DNA of 64,000 bases from Thomasclavelia spiroformis (GTDB lineage: Bacteria > Bacillota_I > Bacilli_A > Erysipelotrichales > Coprobacillaceae). A model generated the notes under the pieces. That model saw only the letters and a program-made list of their open reading frames with translations. It searched no databases and had not been told where the DNA came from. Positions 56,388 through 64,000 of this stretch are shown piece by piece. Each line of letters starts with the position of its first letter. Positions within the stretch are counted from its first letter, which is position 1. The stretch covers positions 62,001-126,000 of the forward strand of contig JACJKV010000001.1 of the NCBI GenBank assembly GCA_016901755.1. Reading direction: 5' to 3'. The position numbers and the translations under genes are program-made.

Positions 56388-57182
56388 TTATAATTGAACT
56401 GGTCCATTTTCAGAAATGTAATGGAATTGTCCATCTTCAGATTTTTCAACTTCTAAACAGCAATGCACATTTTGTGATGAATCAGGATGATTTTTCCAAA
56501 GATTATATAATGTTGGCAAGAATACAGGCCATTGGCTGGCTTCATAGTCATCATGATCTGTTTCATAGTTTAAAATGATCTTGATATCAGGATTATCTGC
56601 TAATATTTTTTTAATAAATGCTGGTGGTTCACTGCATTTTGTATTAACAACGGTAAATGTGACATGATTAATACCACCATCAGTGTCTTCCCACATATGA
56701 ATTGTCGAATCAACCAGTTCACCTTTATCATTATAGACTCCTTCACAAATGACATGACCAAGACAATCCGTAAATGGAAAGAAGGTTTCTAAAGGCAGTC
56801 TATGAATTTGAACGCCTTCGCCACCAAAGACTGGAGCACCTTTTGCACAGCTTTCTGCAATCATGTGAATTGACTGATCCATTCCATATTCAGCTGGTGA
56901 TTTGACCCAGTTAAATCTTTTATGCGAACCAGGAGCCCACAAATAATATCCTTTTTCCATATTAGCCTAAAACCAGTCAAGCATCTGTGCTGTCAAGCCA
57001 GGTAAAAAATGCTGCTTTTGCGAAGCAATTTTAAATCCCTTTTCAATATATGATTGTTTTAATTCAAACGGTTTTAAAGGTGGTGTTGGCTTTTCAGGTG
57101 TTGTATATGGTAAAAAATCAATATTAATATTATCTTGGACTGGCATATATGTCTGTCCTGCGTTTGCTACATATTTCGTCAT
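56388..57182 (-). pseudogene. DAPG/phloretin-hydrolase-like protein with premature TAG
   Basis: Two minus-strand frames, 56967-57182 and 56388-56960, are one gene interrupted by a TAG at 56964-56966 (codon 73): LTAQMLDWF, stop, ANMEKGYYLWAPGSHKRFNW. In the DAPG hydrolase family this site is a run of Trp (DWWWANM-like), so TGG to TAG is the likely mutation. The total of 264 residues matches PhlG and Eubacterium ramulus phloretin hydrolase, which cleave a carbon-carbon bond in acylated phloroglucinols such as phloretin. The C-terminal product may have metal ligands but lacks the first 72 residues. Confidence 0.75.
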
Positions 57183-57265
57183 AAAATTACCTCCATTTAT
57201 TGATTTGCATTTCTATTATAAGACAAAAAAATTGATGATGTAATGAACTTTTTATAATACCAATG

Positions 57266-57293
57266 AAAAAAGAACTTTTCGTAAAGTTCTTTT
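57266..57293 (-). terminator. Terminator after the GH1 operon
   Basis: AAAAGAACTTT and AAAGTTCTTTT pair around a short loop, followed by T-rich sequence on the minus strand, downstream of the CCG-like gene. Confidence 0.75.
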
Positions 57294-57332
57294 CGTCAGT
57301 TAAACATTATATAATATGCTTTTTAAAAAATA

Positions 57333-57992
57333 TCAAACAGTCTCTCGTTTCATGAAATGATATGTTATTAATTCAATAATATGAACTGGTTGAACATGCG
57401 TGAGCTTTAAGCCTTTTTCACAGCCATTACAGTAAACAATAACATCATCAAGAGGATATTGCTTAACATAGTCATTCATTTTTTGAATTTGTTCATTTTT
57501 ATTTAAAATCGTTCTCTGCCAATTAAACTTGGCAAAAGATTCTGGAGCCAGTTTTTCACAAATTGGATCAGCTGGATTGTTGAGCCATACCCCACAGAAA
57601 TCCAAACGAGAATAATCTTTTTCTAATTCAATATATTGAATATTCATCTTATTCAAACAGCCTTTGATTGCGTTAATGAATGCTATATGATCTTTCATAC
57701 GCAGACAATGCTGTAAGACATATGTCTTGTTGAAATGTGGCCATTGAAAATGTGAATCATTTAATAAATATTCATAAACTGAAATAATTTTGACATCTTT
57801 GACTCTAGCCTCTAATAAGATCTGACATAAAGTACAGTTGTGTATGATCGTATCTCCTTTTTGAATAAAGGATAAATCATCTCGACAACAGCTAATTGTC
57901 TCTATACCCTGGTTTTTTAAATACTCAGTTAGCGCAACAATTGACTGTTCATGATTTTTTTTAACATCACATCCAGGTAAATAATAAATCAT
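57333..57992 (-). CDS. CCG-domain-like putative Fe-S or zinc protein
   Basis: A 219-residue soluble protein with GCDVKKN at the N-terminus, CTLCQ near 53 and YCNGCEKG near the C-terminus. Paired cysteines with Pro/Gly resemble the CCG domain of heterodisulfide-reductase-like and lactate-utilisation proteins, but the exact CX(n)CCG pattern is not complete, so this is tentative. It is co-translated with the GH1 glucosidase (4-base overlap). Function unknown. Confidence 0.5.
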   Translation of the reverse strand: MIYYLPGCDVKKNHEQSIVALTEYLKNQGIETISCCRDDLSFIQKGDTIIHNCTLCQILLEARVKDVKIISVYEYLLNDSHFQWPHFNKTYVLQHCLRMKDHIAFINAIKGCLNKMNIQYIELEKDYSRLDFCGVWLNNPADPICEKLAPESFAKFNWQRTILNKNEQIQKMNDYVKQYPLDDVIVYCNGCEKGLKLTHVQPVHIIELITYHFMKRETV

Positions 57993-59392
57993 AATAATTC
58001 TCCATTCGTTTCAATAACTTTTTTATACCAGTAAAAAGATGCTTTTTTATATCTTCTCCCACTGCCATGACCTTCATCGTCAAGATCAACATAAACATAT
58101 CCGTATCTTTTTTTCATTTCTCCAGTTCCTGCTGAAATAATATCAATTGGTCCCCATGATGTGTAGCCAAAACAATCAACATCATCAATTTCAATAGCGT
58201 CTTTGAGTGCTTGGATATGTTTGGATAGATAGTCTATTCTATAACGATCATTAACAGTTCCATCTTTTAACTCATCAACTGCTCCCAGACCATTTTCAGC
58301 AACAAACAAAGGCACCTGGTAGCGATCATAAATAAGGTTTAAAGAAATTCTTAATCCTAATGGATCGATTTGCCAGCCCCAGTCACTACGTTGCAGATAT
58401 GGATTTTTTCCGCCATCCAATAAATTCCCATCCGCACTGTTTTCAACATTCATTCCTTCTACTAATGAAGAATAATAACTGAAACTGTAGAAATCACATA
58501 CACCTTTTTTTAAAATATCCAAATCTCCCTCTTCTATATGAAAATGAGCGTTCATTTTCTTTTGATAAGCTGTACATGTATTTGTATAACGTCCTCTGAT
58601 TTGTACATCAGAAAAATAATAAATCGGTAACAGTTTATCATGAACCATCATCTGATCTTGTGGATGACAGGTTTGTCCATAACAGCAGTTATACAAAATC
58701 ATATTGCCAAATTGAAATTCAGGATTTATTTTTTTCCCTTCGATCACTGTCAGTGCACTGCTTACAAGCTGATAATGGGCTGCCTGAAACATAGTGTTGA
58801 CTTTATTTTCATTTTCCTGATAAATAATTCCTGCCTGATGCCATGGTGTTGAAGCAATGAATAACGAATTAATTTCATTAAAGGTGATCCAGTAAGTGAC
58901 TTTATCTTTAAAATATTCCATCACCGTTTTGGCATAACGCACACTTAAATCAACGAGCTTTCTATTTCTCCAGCCCCCGTATTTTTTAACCAATGCCAGG
59001 GGCATTTCAAAATGATGAAGCGTAACAATGGGTTCAATATTCCATTTCTGACATTCATCAAAAACATGATTGTAAAAATCCAGCCCTTCCTGATTCACCA
59101 TTTCATCATCACCATGAGGATAGATTCTAGACCAGCTAATACTCATTCGATAGCATTTAAAGCCCATTTGCCCCATCAAAGCGATATCTTCATCAACATG
59201 ATGATAAAAATCAGTTGCATGATGGGAAGGATAATAATATCCTGGCTGAATATGATCATGAATCACTCTGGCTTGTCCATGATGAGCTCCTAATTCCACA
59301 TCATTGATACTTAAACCACGATGTCCCAAATTATATCCTCCTTCATATTGATTGGCTGCTGTTGCTCCACCCCATAAAAAATCCTTTTTCAT
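57989..59392 (-). CDS. GH1 6-phospho-beta-glucosidase
   Basis: A 467-residue glycosidase of family 1. N-terminus FLWGGATAANQYEGG is the family signature. Catalytic acid/base Glu is in TFNEINS (near 173) and the nucleophile Glu in VAENGLG (near 370). The C-terminal SAGTGEMKKRYGYVYVD is typical of phospho-beta-glucosidases, where the Ser and Lys help bind the 6-phosphate. It likely cleaves PTS-imported cellobiose or aryl-beta-glucosides. It is divergent from an RpiR regulator. A remnant of a second GH1 gene is at 48088. Confidence 0.9.
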   Translation of the reverse strand: MKKDFLWGGATAANQYEGGYNLGHRGLSINDVELGAHHGQARVIHDHIQPGYYYPSHHATDFYHHVDEDIALMGQMGFKCYRMSISWSRIYPHGDDEMVNQEGLDFYNHVFDECQKWNIEPIVTLHHFEMPLALVKKYGGWRNRKLVDLSVRYAKTVMEYFKDKVTYWITFNEINSLFIASTPWHQAGIIYQENENKVNTMFQAAHYQLVSSALTVIEGKKINPEFQFGNMILYNCCYGQTCHPQDQMMVHDKLLPIYYFSDVQIRGRYTNTCTAYQKKMNAHFHIEEGDLDILKKGVCDFYSFSYYSSLVEGMNVENSADGNLLDGGKNPYLQRSDWGWQIDPLGLRISLNLIYDRYQVPLFVAENGLGAVDELKDGTVNDRYRIDYLSKHIQALKDAIEIDDVDCFGYTSWGPIDIISAGTGEMKKRYGYVYVDLDDEGHGSGRRYKKASFYWYKKVIETNGELL

Positions 59393-59458
59393 CTGTTTTC
59401 CTCCTTGCCTTTTAGTTTAAAAATGTCATCATTTTGATTCAATAGCAAGATAGAAAAT

Positions 59459-59472
59459 TGAAAACGATTTGA
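59459..59472. promoter_or_regulatory. cre-like site in the GH1-RpiR intergenic region
   Basis: TGAAAACGATTTGA agrees with the CcpA consensus TGWAANCGNTNWCA at 13 of 14 positions. It overlaps a possible -35 TTGACA (59469-59474) for the RpiR gene. Catabolite repression of this sugar unit is therefore likely. Confidence 0.5.
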
Positions 59473-59555
59473 CATATTTCCAGGAATATAACTATTAAAG
59501 TGGAATTAATTTTGATTTATTATATAATGATTTTAATGACAAGAAGGTGATTTCC

Positions 59556-60452
59556 ATGTTAATTATACAACAATTAGAAGAAATGGCTGATTTTTCGAAT
59601 AATGAAAAAGAGGTAGCAAAATATCTGATTCATCATCTTTCCTCAATTCAGCAAATTTCAATCAATCAGATTGCCAAAGAGACATATACCAGTGCTTCAA
59701 CAACAACCCGCCTGTCTAAAAAATTAGGATATGCTGGCTATAAAGAATTAAGAAACGCCATTGTCTCTGAATTGCAATATATCAATGATCATTTTGAAAA
59801 TCTTGATCCTAATTTTCCATTTCAGGAAAATGATTCCATGATGACCATTTCAAGAAATATTGCCCATTTATTATCAGAAAGCATCATGGATACTTTAAAT
59901 CTTCTTCAAGAAGATGCCTTACATCGCTGCATCAGTTTGCTTGCCCAAGCAAAAAGAATCAATATCTATGGGTTGACCAACGCAATAGGAATTGCCTATG
60001 ATTTCCAGTATGCCATGCGAACGATTGCCAGAGATGTTCATATTATTGAAAACAGTGAAGAATGTCCTTATACTGTCTATTCTACTCAAAAAGATGATGC
60101 TTCCATTTTTATTTCATATTCTGGCGAAAACGAGGTACTTTTACCCTATATTCAAGAACTATATAGAAAACGTTGCCCTGTCATCGTGATAACATCAATT
60201 GGTGAAAACAGTTTTTCCAGATATGCTAGCGTGACATTACATATGTCAACACGAGAAAAACTATACAGTAAAATCAATAACTATGTTTCAAAAGAAAGTA
60301 CCAGCACTTTATTAAACATTCTCTTTAGCTGTATTTTCGCTTCTGATTATCAAAACAATCTCAAAACCAAATTAACATTATCTAAAAAAATAGATACCAA
60401 ACGATCATCGTCACTGATGCTGTTAAGTGAAAACGATGACAAAAAATCATAA
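59556..60452 (+). CDS. RpiR-family regulator with SIS domain
   Basis: A 298-residue regulator. The N-terminal helix-turn-helix (ISINQIAKETYTSASTTTRL, then KKLGYAGYKELR) is RpiR-type. The C-terminal half is a SIS phosphosugar-binding domain with INIYGLTNAIGIAYDF near 140 and ISYSGENEVLL near 186. It probably senses a sugar phosphate and controls the divergent GH1 gene. The ATG at 59556 is used because AGAAGG is eight bases upstream; a GTG at 59547 is weaker. Confidence 0.88.
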   Translation: MLIIQQLEEMADFSNNEKEVAKYLIHHLSSIQQISINQIAKETYTSASTTTRLSKKLGYAGYKELRNAIVSELQYINDHFENLDPNFPFQENDSMMTISRNIAHLLSESIMDTLNLLQEDALHRCISLLAQAKRINIYGLTNAIGIAYDFQYAMRTIARDVHIIENSEECPYTVYSTQKDDASIFISYSGENEVLLPYIQELYRKRCPVIVITSIGENSFSRYASVTLHMSTREKLYSKINNYVSKESTSTLLNILFSCIFASDYQNNLKTKLTLSKKIDTKRSSSLMLLSENDDKKS

Positions 60453-60553
60453 TACACGCAATAGCCTCTATCTTTTTGGCAAGATCAAAAAACATTGATT
60501 ACAAAATAAGAGGTTAAACAAGATGAAAATGTCGATTTCTTGTTTATTGAAGT

Positions 60554-60587
60554 AAAAAAATCCAGTCTTAAAAACTGGACTTTTTTT
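60554..60587 (+). terminator. Terminator downstream of the RpiR gene
   Basis: TCCAGT and ACTGGA pair around a seven-base loop, with a run of A before and T after. The 320-base gap between 60453 and 60775 holds this and a second hairpin, and no gene. Confidence 0.75.
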
Positions 60588-60714
60588 AATGATATTGCAG
60601 ATATCTTATAATTGATGATGCTCATATCAAAAGTCATCGCTTAGTCATCTTTTAATCATGATCATCAATCATCATTTGTTAATAAAAACATAGTGAAAAT
60701 AAATTTATAAACTG

Positions 60715-60770
60715 AAAACCTCTTCGTAAATATCATGTTCATGATTGAAATTCTTTACAAAGAGGTTTTT
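60715..60770 (-). terminator. Terminator after the AIM24 gene
   Basis: AAAACCTCTT(C)GTAAA pairs with TTTAC(A)AAGAGGTTTT around a long loop. It lies just downstream of the minus-strand AIM24 gene and ends T-rich. Confidence 0.7.
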
Positions 60771-60775
60771 ATGAA

Positions 60776-61474
60776 TTATGAATTAGATGATGGTAAAAAT
60801 GGTCGCAATGCATCAGCTAAATTATGTATATTTCTGGTTTGAATAAAGACAGTTCCCTGTCCATGAAATTCATTGACCAGACCTTCTCCAGTTGTAAAAC
60901 CAAATAAGCCACTAGCAACATGAATATCATAATCCAAAGATGCATCCCAAGCAACAACATGTTCATTATCAATGGTAATTGGTTTATCTGGTGTCACTTC
61001 CAATGGTAAAATATCACCAAAAGCACTGACAAGAATATCACCGATACCTTTTGTATGCATGATAAAGAAACCACCAGTTCCCCCAAATAAAGCTTTGCCT
61101 ACATTTTGTGATTTCATAATATAGTCAACACCTTCGTCACTGGCTAAAAAAGCACCTGTATTAAGACAGTATTGCGCATATTCATCAACATGTAAACATT
61201 TGATTTTTCCTGGAATAGCTGGGGCAATACCTAGATAAGCATCATAACTTTGGCCAGTTGCATGGGTCATAAACATACTTTCACCACTGGTAATGCTTCT
61301 ACCAATGGCACCTAAAACGCCACCAATGCCTTTTTTTGAACTGTTCATTTTTCCTTCCAGTTCTACCTTAGAAACATAAGCCATGGCTCCTCTTTCAATT
61401 TTAATTTTTTCGTTCATTCCTAATTCAATATGTACTAATGGACAATCTGAATCTCCTAATATTTTATATTTCAT
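60776..61474 (-). CDS. AIM24/TIGR00266-family protein
   Basis: A 232-residue soluble protein of the AIM24 family: IKIERGAMAYVSKVELEGKM, later GTGGFFIMHTKGIGDILVSAFG and VHASGLFGFTTGEGLVNEF-like glycine-rich strands (HVASGLFGFTTGEGL). The fold is a beta-sandwich trimer; the bacterial role is unknown, often near membrane or stress genes. AAGGAGG precedes the ATG. It is the neighbour of the Wadjet operon but the 36-base gap does not prove linkage. Confidence 0.85.
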   Translation of the reverse strand: MKYKILGDSDCPLVHIELGMNEKIKIERGAMAYVSKVELEGKMNSSKKGIGGVLGAIGRSITSGESMFMTHATGQSYDAYLGIAPAIPGKIKCLHVDEYAQYCLNTGAFLASDEGVDYIMKSQNVGKALFGGTGGFFIMHTKGIGDILVSAFGDILPLEVTPDKPITIDNEHVVAWDASLDYDIHVASGLFGFTTGEGLVNEFHGQGTVFIQTRNIHNLADALRPFLPSSNS

Positions 61475-61510
61475 GACAAATCCTCCTTATGTTTATTGTA
61501 TTACATTAAC

Positions 61511-62701
61511 TTATTCAATTGAAATAATTTCCTGTTCTAATTTGACATTTTTTTCTAGCATATAATCTATGACTGGATCATTGATATCATTTTTGAGTTT
61601 TTTGAGTCGAGCGATATCATTTTGAGTTAAAGGTTTAGCATATTGTTCATAATGTTTTAAAGTCACTAAATTCATTTTCCAGGTTTGAAATGGTATATTT
61701 GTTTTTTTAAGAAGATTCAAATAAATGTAAAATCCACCTGCATCAATATCCCCAAAATGATAGTATTTCACTTGATCATCTAAAAACTTATATATTTTAA
61801 GCAAAAACTGTGATATTGCTGTATTGTGAAAACCGCCCAAGTAAATAATAAGTGTATCTTCCAATTCCAAATCATTGAACGAAGTCCAGTTTTCTACCGT
61901 CATAATCTTTTGAACATGAATATCTATAATTTCTATTTGAGTAATATAATCACTATAAAAACTAAAATGATAATTAAAGTTTTTTAAATCAATCAATTGA
62001 TCGTCTATTTGAAAGCGCATTTTTCCTTTAACATATACAATCGATGGATTTCTAATAATACCAAATACTTCAAATGCTTCATTTTCATTACTGATGGTAT
62101 CATCATAAAAATCATGAATGATATGATAAATCTTATGTTTATACAATTCTAGTTTTTTTGAATCCTGTAAAGTCATAATCGAAAACTTACGATATGATAT
62201 TTCCTCGTGTGGTGACTGCATATAATTTAAGATGGTTATAATATCCTGTAATTCTTGAACGGAATTGGTTTCTAAATACGGATATAAAGACTGAAAATGC
62301 TGAGTTCTCACTTCCAGCTCATGTAAAAAATTATTGATCCAATCAAAAGCCTGATATTGACTTAACGCTGATAAAAACTGATGCTGGGCATACTTTAAAT
62401 CTGTTCGTCCCAGAAAATGATAAATCTGACGGATTATCTGTTCATCAGTATTTAAAACTATATCACGGTGTCCAAAATCACTGTTTTGACCCGCCTTGAT
62501 AAAATTCAGTTTTAATAATGCATTGACTGCCTCTTCAATTTCTTCAGTTTCTAAATAATATTCACTTTTTCCATAATGAGGATATACCTGATACAGCTTT
62601 AACTGTATTTTTCTTTTTCTGGTTGATGTTCCTTTAAAAGCTGCACTGTTTTCATACCTGTCAATGAAAATATTCATTATTTCATAACGTTTATCTTTCA
62701 T
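61511..62701 (-). CDS. jetD: Wadjet defence nuclease JetD (DUF3322/DUF2220 type)
   Basis: A 396-residue protein. The C-terminal domain has YYHFGDIDAGGFYIYLNLLK, the DxD part of a TOPRIM-like fold found in JetD, and the preceding IIYLGGFHNTAIS the strand before it. The N-terminal part is helical. JetD is the nuclease of the Wadjet system, which with the SMC-like JetABC complex recognises and cuts small circular plasmids. The ATG at 62701 overlaps the JetC gene by 11 bases and has GGAAG nine bases upstream; the longer frame to 62827 would overlap JetC much more. JetA and JetB should lie beyond the right edge. Confidence 0.85.
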   Translation of the reverse strand: MKDKRYEIMNIFIDRYENSAAFKGTSTRKRKIQLKLYQVYPHYGKSEYYLETEEIEEAVNALLKLNFIKAGQNSDFGHRDIVLNTDEQIIRQIYHFLGRTDLKYAQHQFLSALSQYQAFDWINNFLHELEVRTQHFQSLYPYLETNSVQELQDIITILNYMQSPHEEISYRKFSIMTLQDSKKLELYKHKIYHIIHDFYDDTISNENEAFEVFGIIRNPSIVYVKGKMRFQIDDQLIDLKNFNYHFSFYSDYITQIEIIDIHVQKIMTVENWTSFNDLELEDTLIIYLGGFHNTAISQFLLKIYKFLDDQVKYYHFGDIDAGGFYIYLNLLKKTNIPFQTWKMNLVTLKHYEQYAKPLTQNDIARLKKLKNDINDPVIDYMLEKNVKLEQEIISIE

Positions 62702-64000
62702 CACTAATGACTTCCACAAATGAATGATTATTTTGTTTAATAACCAGTAGTCTTGTATTGACATAAGGTATAATCGTAGCAGCTCTTGAAGGTGGTACAA
62801 CAATGAAGGTCTGTATATCTCTTTCATTATAAAACTGAATCATTTCCTGGATTCTTCTTTCATCCATATTATTAAAAGCCTCATCTAAAAGTACCATACA
62901 GCCAAAATCTTCATTGAGATTACGGTTTTGAATGACCTGTTCAAAACTGGCAGCCATAATGACATAAAATGGGGTTTGCGTTTCACCACCTGATTTTTCT
63001 TTATTCACTTTAGAAAAATATGCAAATGTCCCATCGTCATAATTGATCTTGATATCGTAGTCTAAATAATTACGATAATCGGTATATTCCTTGAGCATCT
63101 TTTCCGTTTCTTTATTATTGTCAATTGCTGATAGTTTAGTAAACAGTTCATCCATGATTCGTCTTTGACTGTCATCTAAAGTTTCAGATAAAAGATTATC
63201 AGCAAAATAATCTTTACCTGTTTGTATGATTTTATAATAATTCTTAAAATTATCTTTTCTGGTTGGGGTTACGACAAATTCATAGGTTTCACCATTAAAG
63301 TTTCTTTTTGTCAAGCCTTTATTTAAAACACTGATATCTCTTCTGGCATTTTCAATTTTTTCATGCAGTCCTGAAATAAAAGATGTTTTAAATGATTCTT
63401 CACATTTCAGTTTCGCCTGTCTGGTTTTTTCTGTTTTCTCCACAATATCCATATCACGCAGCTGATAATATCGCTGTAAATAGCTCTGTATGTCATCAAT
63501 AGAATTTTCAAAGCCAATATTAAATTCATGATTATAGCTGTTCATCATCATTTCTGTTTTATTTTTTAAATCAGAAATGGTTTTATTGATGCGAATAGAA
63601 TTCTGTTCTAGCACTTTAAGAATATTTTTGAAATCTCTGAAATACTGTTTTTCATAATCAATGATCAGCTGATCAGCTCTTTGGGTAATATCAATATGAT
63701 CTGATTCATATTGAACAATGGTTTCATGAAGAGCTTTTTGATTTTGCTGGTTCAAATCAAGAATTTGCGACAGATCGCTGATCTGAAATTCAATTTTTCC
63801 TATTTCTTCTGTCACCTGTCTTTTCTGTTTTTTAATATCTTCAAATTGAAGATAGGCTTTTTCATATTCTTCCTGCAAAGCCAGCAGTGAATCATCCAAT
63901 TTTAAACTGTCAATCTGGTTTTGAATATCCTGCAGCTGTTTGACTAACAGCTGATATTCATCAATGATATCAATCTGATAGAAAAGCTGCTGAATTTGTG
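62691..64000 (-). CDS. jetC: Wadjet SMC-like ATPase JetC, partial (5' end outside window)
   Basis: The last 436 codons of a long SMC/Rad50-like ATPase; the frame is still open at the window end. It has coiled-coil heptads (about 63400-63990), then the ABC signature SGGETQTPFYV (near 62960-62990) and Walker B CMVLLDEAFNNMDERR (62890 region), followed by the D-loop and C-terminal strands. The N-terminal Walker A lies outside. With JetD downstream this is the motor of a Wadjet plasmid-cleaving system. A TTG at 63899 is only an internal codon. Confidence 0.85.
   Translation of the reverse strand, partial: QIQQLFYQIDIIDEYQLLVKQLQDIQNQIDSLKLDDSLLALQEEYEKAYLQFEDIKKQKRQVTEEIGKIEFQISDLSQILDLNQQNQKALHETIVQYESDHIDITQRADQLIIDYEKQYFRDFKNILKVLEQNSIRINKTISDLKNKTEMMMNSYNHEFNIGFENSIDDIQSYLQRYYQLRDMDIVEKTEKTRQAKLKCEESFKTSFISGLHEKIENARRDISVLNKGLTKRNFNGETYEFVVTPTRKDNFKNYYKIIQTGKDYFADNLLSETLDDSQRRIMDELFTKLSAIDNNKETEKMLKEYTDYRNYLDYDIKINYDDGTFAYFSKVNKEKSGGETQTPFYVIMAASFEQVIQNRNLNEDFGCMVLLDEAFNNMDERRIQEMIQFYNERDIQTFIVVPPSRAATIIPYVNTRLLVIKQNNHSFVEVISDER

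Noticed and set aside
1-64000. CRISPR array, tRNA, rRNA or insertion sequence
   Set aside because: I saw no spaced direct repeats, cloverleaf-like blocks, rRNA-like sequence or transposase frame on reading both strands.

Overview
The window is about 64 kb of AT-rich DNA from a low-GC Firmicute. Gene style (short intergenic gaps, AGGAG ribosome sites, ATGA overlaps, Firmicute regulator families, many anaerobic Fe-S and flavin enzymes) suggests a gut Erysipelotrichia or Coprobacillus-like anaerobe; that placement is inference. TGA is an ordinary stop here, used in several ATGA or GTGA overlaps. I saw no rRNA, tRNA, CRISPR array, insertion sequence or replication origin.

Layout. 0-3.7 kb: a TauE/SafE-type exporter with a strong palindromic operator, a TetR regulator and a divergent Fe-S/FAD old-yellow-enzyme-type reductase. 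3.8-5.7 kb: a cellulose-synthase-like glycosyltransferase with a C-terminal PilZ domain. 5.7-14.6 kb: one long minus-strand operon for a molybdenum hydroxylase (cofactor cytidylyltransferase, three hydroxylase subunits, purine permease, a FecCD-type ABC importer that may carry molybdate, and a small P-loop NTPase). 14.7-26.8 kb: assorted metabolic and regulatory genes, many broken by one mutation. 27-44.5 kb: the most unusual part, a minus-strand locus of about 17.5 kb combining two zinc-ribbon GTPases, a probable GAP1-like GTPase-associated protein, a 1215-residue tubulin/FtsZ-like protein, two membrane von Willebrand A proteins and several unknown partners. 45-48 kb: an ECF sigma factor with a membrane domain (broken) and two lipoproteins. 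48-57 kb: a nucleotidyltransferase/N-acetylhexosamine kinase fusion, a coupled DUF3795-DUF7000-GyrI operon, a MATE transporter, a LytTR pair, a DUF3795-GNAT fusion and a broken DAPG/phloretin-hydrolase-like gene. 57-60.5 kb: a GH1 6-phospho-beta-glucosidase unit with an RpiR regulator. 60.7-64 kb: an AIM24 protein, then the end of a Wadjet (JetC-JetD) plasmid-defence operon running off the right edge.

Two themes stand out. First, the GTPase-tubulin-vWA locus is a coherent multi-gene machine with membrane, sensor-like and cytoskeleton-like parts; its families are known mainly from comparative genomics, so its function is open. Second, at least eight genes each carry a single inactivating lesion (four premature stops, four one-base deletions), while the 17.5-kb GTPase locus and the 8.8-kb hydroxylase operon show none. 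That uneven distribution fits real gene decay in accessory genes better than uniform sequencing error, although the homopolymer cases need a raw-read check.
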